NCBI GenBank assembly: GCA_003154025.1
Contig: PMCE01000547.1
Location: 1 to 13,982 of the forward strand
DNA length: 13,982 nucleotides
Direction: 5' to 3'
Source: Syntrophaceae bacterium
GTDB taxonomy: Bacteria; Desulfobacterota; SM23-61
In this document: positions 7,138 through 13,965 of the stretch, in pieces
How positions within the stretch are numbered: the first letter of the stretch is position 1
Layout: each line of letters starts with the position of its first letter
Position numbers and translations under genes: made by a program
The notes under the pieces: model-generated
Told to the model about the DNA's origin: nothing
The model's database searches: none
The model's input: only the letters and a program-made list of their open reading frames with translations

Positions 7138-8064
7138 ATGTTCCAACAAGTCATCCGCGCCCATGAGCTTCTAAGCGACCCCCATGTGACTTCGGAGAGG
7201 ATTGTCGGGATCATACGGGAGATTGGGACCTATCGGGTGGAAGTTAAGGAAGAAAAAGAAATCGCCACCACCCAGTTCCTGAAAGTATGGGTGCCCGGGA
7301 GGCAGGGGAAATCGTCGGGCGGAGATGCCCCCACTCTAGGTGTCGTCGGCAACCTAGGGGGCGTCGGAGCGCGTCCTGAAATCGTGGGTTTGGTCTCCGA
7401 TGCCGATGGCGCGATCACGGCGCTTTCGGTTTTGCTCAAGCTTATCACCATGCATCAATGCGGGGATTCCATCGCCGGGGACGTTATCGTCTCGACCCAT
7501 ATCTGCCCCCAAGCTCCCACCATTCCTCACGATCCGGTTCCCTTTATGGGAAACCCGACCCGGGAAGCTTTGACCAAAAATCAAAATTATGTGGATGCGT
7601 CAATGGATGCCATTGTCCATGTGGAAACCTCCCGGGGAAACCGGGTGATTAACTGGCGGGGTTTCGCCATCACCCCGACAATCAAAGAGAACTATATTCT
7701 GCGGGTGAGTAACGATTTGATGGACATCATGCAGAACGTGACCGGGGATGTGCCCCGGATCGTTCCCCTGACCACCCAGGATGTAACCCCTGTCGATAAT
7801 GGGCTGTATCATATGAATGGTTTGGCCCAGGAAACCATGGTGAGCGACGCCCCCATTGTGGGAGTTGCCCTGACCGGAGTTGTCCCCGTGGCCGGTTGCG
7901 CTACGGGAGCCAGCCAAACCCTGGATATGGAAGCGGCGGCGCGCTTTATCGTGGAAGTGGCCAATGCTTATACTGCGGGGAAGTGCTCATTTTATGATGC
8001 GGATGAGTTCCTGAAAATCACAACCCTCTATGGGTCTATGAAGCACCTGCGAAAAAGCTCTTAA
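7138..8064 (+). CDS. DUF1177-family protein, possible hydrolase
   Basis: I recognise this 308-residue protein as a member of the uncharacterised DUF1177 family by its overall sequence and length. Features include GKSSGGDAPTLGVVGNLGG-GARPE from about residue 57 to 81, SDADGAI at 87-93, THICPQAPTIPH at 120-131, ETSRGNRVINWRGFAITPT at about 163-181, TTQD at 212-215 and a glycine-rich PVAGCATGAS at 250-259. Repeated acidic and histidine residues (D88, D90, H121, H131, E163) in strand-end positions resemble zinc-peptidase/amidohydrolase active sites, but this is inference. No biochemical role is established to my knowledge. There is no signal peptide, so it should be cytoplasmic. GGAGAGG just upstream supports ATG 7138. 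Its place between an M24-like gene and redox genes suggests a role in processing an imported amide or carboxylate compound. Confidence 0.8.
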   Translation: MFQQVIRAHELLSDPHVTSERIVGIIREIGTYRVEVKEEKEIATTQFLKVWVPGRQGKSSGGDAPTLGVVGNLGGVGARPEIVGLVSDADGAITALSVLLKLITMHQCGDSIAGDVIVSTHICPQAPTIPHDPVPFMGNPTREALTKNQNYVDASMDAIVHVETSRGNRVINWRGFAITPTIKENYILRVSNDLMDIMQNVTGDVPRIVPLTTQDVTPVDNGLYHMNGLAQETMVSDAPIVGVALTGVVPVAGCATGASQTLDMEAAARFIVEVANAYTAGKCSFYDADEFLKITTLYGSMKHLRKSS

Positions 8065-8072
8065 GCATGCTT
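8063..8072. repeat. 10-base palindrome at the stop codon of the DUF1177 gene
   Basis: AAGCATGCTT is a perfect palindrome overlapping the TAA stop (8062-8064). It is followed by a CCGA-GAAAT-TCGG mini-hairpin in the 43-base gap before the flavoprotein gene. No T tract follows. It could be a protein binding site or chance. Confidence 0.3.
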
Positions 8073-8107
8073 TAAACCCGAGAAATTCGGTCTGGGAGAT
8101 CAACAAC

Positions 8108-8782
8108 ATGAAGGAAATCACGGTTCTGGGAATATCCGGAAGTCCCCGCAAGAGAGGGAATACGGCCTTGATGGTGGAAAAGGCTCTGGAAAGCGCGAGG
8201 AAGGTGGAAGGGATCCGGACAGAGTTTTTTGACCTGAGCCGGATGAAAATTCAGAATTGCATCGGATGTGAAGCGTGCCGGAACAAAAAATCCCTTTGCG
8301 TTGCCATTCAGGATGATATGGCAACTCTGTACCCCGCGTTAATAAAAAGCGATGCGCTGATTATCGGCAGCCCCGTTTATTTCGGGGATGTGACCGGTCT
8401 GGCGAAAGCTTTTATTGATCGTACCACCTGTTTGGGAGGAACCCCGGCGGCCGACCTTCAGTATGCCCTGAAATGGAAGATCGGGGCCGGGATAACTGTC
8501 GGGGGAGCTCGTTACGGGGGCCAGGAATTTGCCCTAAAGACGATCCACAATTTCTTTTTGATTCATGGAATGATGGTAATCAGCGGGATCCCTTCTTCTG
8601 GGTACTGGGGAGCCGCCGGAAGGGCGGTTCACAGGGATGAGATTCTCGAGGACGGGCTTCCCGGCATCTCGACCATGGAGGTCTGTGAGAATCTGGGATG
8701 GCGGGTCGCCATGGCCGCGAAGTATATGGGGGCGGCTAGGGAGAGTTTGGGCGACGCCCCCCTGCATTTTACCAAGAAATGA
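8108..8782 (+). CDS. Flavodoxin-fold NAD(P)H/FMN oxidoreductase with iron-sulfur cysteine motif
   Basis: This 224-residue protein belongs to the NADPH-dependent FMN reductase/iron-sulfur flavoprotein group. The N-terminal GISGSPRKRGNT at residues 8-19 is the FMN-phosphate loop. C51-x2-C54-x2-C57-x6-C64 matches the compact CX2CX2CX4-7C motif that binds a 4Fe-4S cluster in iron-sulfur flavoproteins. IIGSPVYFGDVTG (85-97) is the second flavin-contacting loop, and GGARYGGQE follows further on. It probably transfers electrons to or from FMN in the cytoplasm. In this context it may re-oxidise the molybdenum hydroxylase or reduce a pathway intermediate (inference). GGGAG at 8094-8098 lies nine bases before ATG 8108. 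The next gene starts 19 bases after its stop, so it appears to be part of the hydroxylase operon. Confidence 0.87.
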   Translation: MKEITVLGISGSPRKRGNTALMVEKALESARKVEGIRTEFFDLSRMKIQNCIGCEACRNKKSLCVAIQDDMATLYPALIKSDALIIGSPVYFGDVTGLAKAFIDRTTCLGGTPAADLQYALKWKIGAGITVGGARYGGQEFALKTIHNFFLIHGMMVISGIPSSGYWGAAGRAVHRDEILEDGLPGISTMEVCENLGWRVAMAAKYMGAARESLGDAPLHFTKK

Positions 8783-8801
8783 AAAAAGAAAGATCGGGGC
8801 A

Positions 8802-9692
8802 ATGAAGGATTTCAGGTATTCAACTCCCACGAATCTTGGAGAAGCCATGGGGCTCCTCGAAGAAGGAGAAGGAAAGGTCTTTCTCCTTGCTGGGGGAACA
8901 GACCTTCTTGTTCAAATGCGGCGCGGGAGGACACATCCGGAGCATTTGATCGATTTGAAGTGTATCCCCGGGTTGCAGTATGTGAGTACCGAGGATGCTT
9001 CAACTTTGAAAATCGGCGCTCTATCTTCCCTTTCTTACCTGGAAAAAGCCCTTCGTACCTCCCCATCGTACGGCATTTTAGCAGAGGCAGCAGCGAGCAT
9101 TGGTTCAGTTCAAATCCGTAATAAAGGCACGATCGGCGGAAATTTATGTAATGCATCCCCTTCCGCAGATATGGCGCCCCCCCTTTTAACATTGGATGCC
9201 CGGGTATTTATAAATTCACCCCGGGGAAAGAAAGTCCTTCCCCTTCAGGATTTCTTCCAAGCTCCGGGGAAGACCGCCCTGGCCCGGGGTGAGATCCTGA
9301 CGGAAATCCAAATTCCCATCCCGCCAGCCCCCACCGCAGCGGCGTACCTGAAACTCAGCCGACGCCAGGGGATGGACCTTGCCATTGTAGGGGTGGCTTG
9401 CTTACTGGCCTTCGATTCAGATTTCCGCTGCCGCCAGGCACGAATTGCCCTGGGAGCTGTGGCACCCACACCCATTCGGGCCACCAGGGCCGAATATGCA
9501 ACCTTGGGAGAGAAAATTTCCGATCGTCTCATCGAGCATGTTTCCCGAATCGCCGCCGAGGAAAGCAAGCCGATTTCAGACCTCCGGGCTTCTGCTGAGT
9601 ACCGAAGCGAAATGATTCGGGTTCTGGTCCGGAGGGGTTTTGAATTATCCAAAAGAAGATGGTTCGCGCTAGCTGGTCGAGGTATCGGATGA
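8802..9692 (+). CDS. Molybdenum hydroxylase FAD-binding (medium) subunit, CoxM/XdhB type
   Basis: This is the 296-residue FAD subunit of a xanthine-oxidase-family molybdenum hydroxylase. It takes electrons from the 2Fe-2S subunit and passes them to an external acceptor. The pyrophosphate-binding AGGTDLL lies at 30-36, and the second FAD motif TIGGNLCNASPSAD at 110-123. The N-terminal MKDFRYSTPTNLGEA is typical of CoxM-like proteins. Length matches the family (about 280-300), with no inserted 4Fe-4S loop as in 4-hydroxybenzoyl-CoA reductase. An open frame extends upstream to 8637 inside the preceding gene, but ATG 8802 was chosen because family similarity begins there. The ribosome binding site is weak (GGGG at 8796-8799). 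Its TGA overlaps the ATG of the 2Fe-2S gene (ATGA), indicating translational coupling. Confidence 0.93.
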   Translation: MKDFRYSTPTNLGEAMGLLEEGEGKVFLLAGGTDLLVQMRRGRTHPEHLIDLKCIPGLQYVSTEDASTLKIGALSSLSYLEKALRTSPSYGILAEAAASIGSVQIRNKGTIGGNLCNASPSADMAPPLLTLDARVFINSPRGKKVLPLQDFFQAPGKTALARGEILTEIQIPIPPAPTAAAYLKLSRRQGMDLAIVGVACLLAFDSDFRCRQARIALGAVAPTPIRATRAEYATLGEKISDRLIEHVSRIAAEESKPISDLRASAEYRSEMIRVLVRRGFELSKRRWFALAGRGIG

Positions 9693-10225
9693 AACATCGG
9701 ATTCGTTTCAAAATCAACGGTCAGCCTCATGAGATCCTGGTGGAAGCAAGGCGTACTTTACTTCAGGTGATCCGCGAGGACCTAGGGCTTAAAGGAACCA
9801 AAAAAGGCTGTGAAGAGGGGGAGTGCGGAGCATGCTCCGTAATTATGGAAGGCCAGTTAATGAACTCCTGCCTTGTTCTGGCCGTGGAGGCCGATGGGAA
9901 GGAAATTACGACCATAGAAGGCCTGAGGCAGGGAGAAAAGCTTCACCCTTTGCAGCAGAGTTTTATAGATAGGGGCGCCCTGCAATGCGGCTACTGCACT
10001 CCGGGAATGATTTTGGCAGGGAAAGTCTTGCTGGATGAAAACCCCAACCCCACCGATGAGCAGGTCAAGAAAGGGATCGAAGGGAATCTCTGTCGCTGCA
10101 CAGGATATACGAAGATCATCGAGGCCATACTGGCAGCGGGACAGAAGATTTCGGCCGGAGGAGAGGAGGGCGCGGGCCACTTAGAAAAGGTCTTCTCGTC
10201 CGAAAGAAAAGAGGATAGGCGTTGA
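9689..10225 (+). CDS. Molybdenum hydroxylase 2Fe-2S (small) subunit, CoxS/XdhC-type iron-sulfur protein
   Basis: This is the 178-residue iron-sulfur subunit that wires the molybdenum centre to FAD. It carries the two expected clusters. The N-terminal plant-ferredoxin-type domain has C41, C46, C49 (CEEGECGAC) and C61. The C-terminal helical domain has C100, C103 (CGYCTPGM) and C135, C137 (CRCTGY). Residues 152-178 form a charged tail longer than usual for this family and with no recognisable motif. ATG 9689 overlaps the stop of the FAD gene by four bases and has GAGG six bases upstream. An in-frame ATG at 9659 would add ten atypical residues. The stop overlaps the TTG start of the large subunit. 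The M-S-L gene order is as in many carbon monoxide dehydrogenase-like operons. Confidence 0.94.
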   Translation: MKHRIRFKINGQPHEILVEARRTLLQVIREDLGLKGTKKGCEEGECGACSVIMEGQLMNSCLVLAVEADGKEITTIEGLRQGEKLHPLQQSFIDRGALQCGYCTPGMILAGKVLLDENPNPTDEQVKKGIEGNLCRCTGYTKIIEAILAAGQKISAGGEEGAGHLEKVFSSERKEDRR

Positions 10226-12498
10226 GCGAGAATATAATTGTTGGCAAGCGTATTCCGTCCTTGGAGGCCTACGAGAAAGTAACGGGGGAAGCTCTCTATG
10301 CCCTAGACGTTCATCTGCCGGGGATGCTGGTAGGAAAAATCCTGCGCAGCCCTCTTCCCCACGCCAAAATTCTGCATATCGATACGGACAAGGCCAAGAG
10401 AATCTGGGGAGTCAAAGCCGTCATCACAGCCAACGATACCCCAAAAATCAAGTTCGGTATGGGCCCCCCCCACGCGGACAAACTGCCCCTGGAGGACCAG
10501 AAGGTACGGTACATAGGGGACGAAGTGGCTGCCGTCGCTGCCGTGGATGAGTATTCGGCGATGGAAGCATTGGATGCCATCCGGGTCGAGTGGGAGGAAC
10601 TACCCCCCGTTTTTGACCCCATTGAAGCGATGGACCCGCAGTCACCCAAGATTCATGACCATGTGGTGAATAATATCTCCGTTTTTTCCGATTTACATTG
10701 CGGCGATGTAGAGGCCGGGTTTCGCGAAGCGGACTTGGTCCTGGAGGAAGAATTCAGCACTCCGGCCCAATCCCACTGCTGCCTTGAAGTGCATAACGTC
10801 GTTGCCCGATGGGAACCTTCGGACCGGTTCACGGTTTGGGCTTCCAACCAATCTCCCCATGCTCTGAAAACCCGGTTGGCCGGGGTATGTAATCTGCCCC
10901 CGAGTCATTTCCGTATCCTGAAGCCGAATTTGGGCGGATCTTTCGGCAGCAAAGCGAATATGGTGGCCATGGATCCCATCGCCCTTTTCCTGGCCCAAAA
11001 AACCGGCTGTCCGGTGAAAATCGAGAATTCCCGGGAAGAGGAGTTCTATGCAGTGCCCCCGCGGCACCCGACGAAAAGCCGGCTGAGGTTCGGGTTTACA
11101 AAGGATGGGAAGATCACCGCCAAGCAGGCGCGGGTCATCATGGACAATGGTGCCTATAATTCCACGGGTCCATCCATTCTCGCGTATAGCTGTACCATGT
11201 TTTGCGCTATGTACCGGGTTCCTAATGTGAAATATCAGGGGTACCTAGTCTACACGAATAAAGTAGGGAATGCGAGCTTTCGCGGGTTCGGCGTTCCCCA
11301 GGCCTTTTTCGGCCATGAGGTCATGATGGATATGGCCGCGGACAGACTGGGAATCGACCCCAAGGATCTGCGCCTGATCAATGCGAATCTGCCCGACGAG
11401 GTTACTTCCAATAAAGTCCGCATCACCAGCTGCGGCCTCACGGAGACAATTCAGAGGGCGGCGCAGAAGACGAACTGGGAAAATAAGAGAAAGAAGAAGA
11501 CCCCCGGCCGGGGGATTGGCATGGCCAGCATGATCTACACAGGAGCCGCAAGCAACCTCTTCGGCGGAAATCAATCCGGCGCCTTCATGCAGATGGACTC
11601 CGATGGAACCATCAGCCTGAGTACAGGGGCCGCCGACATTGGCCAGGGGTCAAACACGATATTGCTCCAGATGGCGGCGGAAGTTCTGGCCATATCCCCC
11701 GCTGAGATTCGACTCATCCAAGGGGACACGGATATCACTCCGACGGATATAGGAACGAAAGGGTCGAGGGTCACGTTCTGTGCAGGAAATGCGGTGGTTC
11801 AAGCCGCGATGAGCATGCGCAATCAAATTTTGGAAGTTGCGTCGCGCATGCTCGAGACTCCGGTGCACGAGCTGGACATCGCCAATAAATCCGTGTTCCT
11901 GAAAAAGTCAGATAAAAGTAGTATTCCCTTTTCTAAAATCGCCGATTTCAGCATGCGCAAGCTGAATCAACCGATTATGGGGAGCGGTTTCTTTGACCAG
12001 GGGACAAGTCAGGCGGATCGGGTTACAGGGTGCGGGTATGAATCCCCTGCCATGATCTTTGCCACCCAGATCGCCGAAGTAGAGGTCGATTTAGACACCG
12101 GTCAAGTGAAGGTTCTTCATTTCACCAGTGCTCATGACATTGGTCGGGTAATCAATCCCCTGCTGGCCGAAGGCCAGGTTGAGGGGGGAGTGGTACAGGG
12201 CCTCGGTTGGACGCTCATGGAAGATACAGTTTTCAAAGGGGGAAAACTGATGACCACTGACTTGACAGATTATAAAATATTTACTTCCATGGACTCCGTC
12301 CCTATTGAGACTCTGTGGGTCGAGACTCAAGATCCCAACGGGCCTTTTGGGGCTAAGGGTTTTTCCGAAGCGGCCAATATCCCTACAGCTGCTGCTGTAG
12401 CAAATGCAATTTATGATGCTCTGGGAGTTCGTTTTAACCATCTACCGATAACTCCAGAAAAAATTGTCCTGAAACTCAAGAAAATGAAGTTACGCTAA
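10222..12498 (+). CDS. Molybdenum hydroxylase molybdopterin-binding (large) subunit
   Basis: This is the 758-residue catalytic subunit of a xanthine-oxidase-family enzyme, which hydroxylates (or reductively dehydroxylates) a C-H position at a molybdopterin centre. Seen motifs are GGSFGSK at 238-244, SFRGFGVPQ at 352-360, GQG at 474-476 and GAKGFSEAA at 710-718, where E716 corresponds to the catalytic glutamate. The 352-360 loop is of the XDH/hydroxybenzoyl-CoA-reductase kind. It lacks the AYxCSFR cysteine of true aerobic CO dehydrogenase, so CO is unlikely as substrate. Length is normal (750-800). The start is TTG at 10222, overlapping the preceding TGA, with GAGG seven bases upstream. No earlier in-frame start seems better. 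No molybdenum-cofactor insertion or maturation gene (XdhC, CoxD/E/F) is in the window. The substrate is unknown, and an aromatic or N-heterocyclic compound is plausible. Confidence 0.94.
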   Translation: MSENIIVGKRIPSLEAYEKVTGEALYALDVHLPGMLVGKILRSPLPHAKILHIDTDKAKRIWGVKAVITANDTPKIKFGMGPPHADKLPLEDQKVRYIGDEVAAVAAVDEYSAMEALDAIRVEWEELPPVFDPIEAMDPQSPKIHDHVVNNISVFSDLHCGDVEAGFREADLVLEEEFSTPAQSHCCLEVHNVVARWEPSDRFTVWASNQSPHALKTRLAGVCNLPPSHFRILKPNLGGSFGSKANMVAMDPIALFLAQKTGCPVKIENSREEEFYAVPPRHPTKSRLRFGFTKDGKITAKQARVIMDNGAYNSTGPSILAYSCTMFCAMYRVPNVKYQGYLVYTNKVGNASFRGFGVPQAFFGHEVMMDMAADRLGIDPKDLRLINANLPDEVTSNKVRITSCGLTETIQRAAQKTNWENKRKKKTPGRGIGMASMIYTGAASNLFGGNQSGAFMQMDSDGTISLSTGAADIGQGSNTILLQMAAEVLAISPAEIRLIQGDTDITPTDIGTKGSRVTFCAGNAVVQAAMSMRNQILEVASRMLETPVHELDIANKSVFLKKSDKSSIPFSKIADFSMRKLNQPIMGSGFFDQGTSQADRVTGCGYESPAMIFATQIAEVEVDLDTGQVKVLHFTSAHDIGRVINPLLAEGQVEGGVVQGLGWTLMEDTVFKGGKLMTTDLTDYKIFTSMDSVPIETLWVETQDPNGPFGAKGFSEAANIPTAAAVANAIYDALGVRFNHLPITPEKIVLKLKKMKLR

Positions 12499-12501
12499 AC
12501 G

Positions 12502-12540
12502 AGACTTATTTTTTATACAAATGATAATGGCTATAGTATA
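12502..12540 (+). promoter_or_regulatory. AT-rich candidate promoter in the 92-base gap before the dehydrogenase gene
   Basis: The gap after the hydroxylase large subunit opens with a distinctly AT-rich run containing GATAAT (12523-12528) and TATAGT (12532-12537), both close to the -10 consensus. No good -35 stands out. The gap is the longest within the main locus, so a secondary promoter for the dehydrogenase and RAM-domain genes is possible. No terminator is visible. Confidence 0.22.
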
Positions 12541-12590
12541 GGGAAAAGGGGAAAGGCCCCCACTGGCCGGTTGTACCGAAGGAATTGGAA

Positions 12591-13598
12591 ATGTTAGCAG
12601 CGGTAAAAGATTTTTCCCAAAAAGGCGTATCTCTCCAGGACGTACCCCAGCCTGAATTCAGCCCCTACGAAGTCCTGATCCGGGTGAAAGCTGTGGGAAT
12701 TTGCGGCAGCGATATCCGCATCTTCAACGAGGTCACGCCGGGGAGGAAAAAAATCATCATCGGGCACGAACTGGCGGGTGAAATCGTCGATGCGGGGGAG
12801 AAGGTCCACGGGTTCAAGAAAGGGGACCGGGTCGCCACCGCCATCTGCATCGGGTGCACCATCTGCCGCTATTGCCGAAAGGGATATTTCAACCTCTCCG
12901 ATAAGCTGGAAGAAATTGGAATTACCATAGACGGAGGAATGGCCGAATACGTCTCCGTCCCCGCGAGAAACGTTCATCGAGTCCCGGACTCCGTCAGCTT
13001 TGAGGAAGCGACCCTGGCCGACCCTCTGTCCTGCACCATCCGGGGCCTGGAAATGGTTAGCATTCAGAAGGACTCTTGGCTAACCATCCTGGGACCCGGC
13101 ACGATTGGCCTTCTGGCGGTTCAGATCGCCAAAAAGGTCTTGAGAGCTAAGGTCATCGTGACCGGAACACGGGATAACCGCCTCCTTTTAGCAAAAACTT
13201 TTGGGGCGGATTGCATCGTCAACGTCAAGCAATCTGACCCAGTTAAATTCATTCTGGAAGTAACCGACGGAGGAGCCGATTTTGCCTTTGAGGCCACCGG
13301 ACAGGACAGGGCGCTGGAAGACGCTTTTTTCTCTACCAAAAGAAACGGTTCGATTGTAGCTTTGACGGTCCACAAACAGATTGAGATCAATATGGAACCG
13401 GTCATTCGCACCGAGCTGAAAGTCTTTGGTTCCATTTGTTATAATTATAAAGAATTTGATCAGGCCATGGATTTAATCCATAAAAAGAGGGTGGAGTTAA
13501 ATGAGTTTACCCAAACTATTTTCCCTTTGAAAAAAATTGATCAGGCCTTTGCTTCCGCTATGTCCAGAGAAGGGTTGAAGGTGATCATTCACCCCTAA
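12591..13598 (+). CDS. Zinc-type medium-chain alcohol/polyol dehydrogenase
   Basis: This 335-residue protein belongs to the medium-chain dehydrogenase/reductase family of the threonine/sorbitol dehydrogenase type, which oxidises a secondary alcohol (or reduces a ketone) with NAD(P). Catalytic-zinc positions C38 (GICGSD) and H59-E60 (GHE) are present. The usual EPL glutamate after the structural loop is an aspartate (D144, ADPLSC). The structural-zinc loop has C89-x2-C92-x2-C95, but the fourth ligand is S103 instead of cysteine. C86 might substitute. GPGTIG at 168-173 is the dinucleotide loop. The residues after the second strand (TGTRDNR, 191-197) carry no acidic residue directly after the strand, with arginine next, which leans towards NADP. 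GAAGGAA lies seven bases before ATG 12591. A TTG two codons earlier is less likely. It is probably a later step of the same pathway. Confidence 0.9.
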   Translation: MLAAVKDFSQKGVSLQDVPQPEFSPYEVLIRVKAVGICGSDIRIFNEVTPGRKKIIIGHELAGEIVDAGEKVHGFKKGDRVATAICIGCTICRYCRKGYFNLSDKLEEIGITIDGGMAEYVSVPARNVHRVPDSVSFEEATLADPLSCTIRGLEMVSIQKDSWLTILGPGTIGLLAVQIAKKVLRAKVIVTGTRDNRLLLAKTFGADCIVNVKQSDPVKFILEVTDGGADFAFEATGQDRALEDAFFSTKRNGSIVALTVHKQIEINMEPVIRTELKVFGSICYNYKEFDQAMDLIHKKRVELNEFTQTIFPLKKIDQAFASAMSREGLKVIIHP

Positions 13599-13616
13599 GG
13601 TATCATGGAGGGAGAA

Positions 13617-13850
13617 ATGGTAGCAGGGATGTTAATCCGAACAACTCCTCAGAAATCCAAAGAGGTATACTGGAAACTGAAGAACCTGGAGGGGGTTGCA
13701 AATATTGTAAGCGTTTTTGGGCGGTATGACATGGTACTAATGATCCGCGCTTTGGATATAGATGCCGCTGGGAAGCTCGTTGCAAAAATAAGAGAAGTCG
13801 ATGGAATCACCTCCACTGAAACCCTTATTTCTGCACCTCCCCCAGAATGA
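13617..13850 (+). CDS. Stand-alone Lrp/AsnC ligand-binding (RAM) domain protein
   Basis: This 77-residue protein consists solely of the C-terminal effector-binding domain of Lrp/AsnC regulators (RAM domain, beta-alpha-beta-beta-alpha-beta). The core GRYDMVLMIRA at 35-45 matches the family's G-x-Y-D motif, and VDGITSTETL at 61-70 matches the last strand. The helix-turn-helix DNA-binding half is absent. The length is that of known stand-alone RAM proteins, so it is not a truncation. Such proteins oligomerise and bind amino acids or related metabolites. They may modulate a partner regulator or enzyme. ATG 13617 is preferred because GGAGG (13607-13611) lies five bases upstream. An ATG at 13605 precedes that site. 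It follows the dehydrogenase gene by 18 bases and is the last gene of the locus. Confidence 0.87.
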   Translation: MVAGMLIRTTPQKSKEVYWKLKNLEGVANIVSVFGRYDMVLMIRALDIDAAGKLVAKIREVDGITSTETLISAPPPE

Positions 13851-13866
13851 GACAGAAGTGGAGGAG

Positions 13867-13957
13867 AGGCAGACTTCCGTACCCCACCCAGATTTTAGCC
13901 ATCGAAAAATCCCCCTCGGCCCGAGTGGACCTCGGGGAGGCGTTAGGCAGACCTTCG
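13867..13957 (+). repeat. Imperfect direct repeat flanking the 3' non-coding region
   Basis: AGGCAGACTTCCG (13867-13879) recurs as AGGCAGACCTTCG (13945-13957), 78 bases apart, in the non-coding tail after the RAM-domain gene. The second copy sits inside the inverted-repeat element described separately. It may be a duplicated protein binding site or part of an RNA fold. Confidence 0.35.
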
Positions 13958-13965
13958 GGCTAAAA
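13893..13965. other. Candidate structured element (long-loop inverted repeat with inner hairpin)
   Basis: TTTTAGCC (13893-13900) is perfectly complementary to GGCTAAAA (13958-13965). Between them CCCGAG (13920-13925) pairs with CTCGGG (13931-13936) around TGGAC, or alternatively TCCCC (13910-13914) pairs with GGGGA (13934-13938). A closed stem with mutually exclusive inner hairpins suggests a structured leader or small RNA, but I match it to no known riboswitch. No classic terminator T tract follows. The rest of 13851-13982 shows no gene. Confidence 0.35.

Noticed and set aside
8637..8801. Upstream extension of the FAD-subunit gene into the flavoprotein gene
   Set aside because: The extra 55 residues lie inside the flavoprotein coding region and do not resemble the family. 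ATG 8802 starts the conserved N-terminus.
13911..13940. Intrinsic terminator after the RAM-domain gene
   Set aside because: GC-rich pairing is present but no T tract follows, so I list it only as a structured element.
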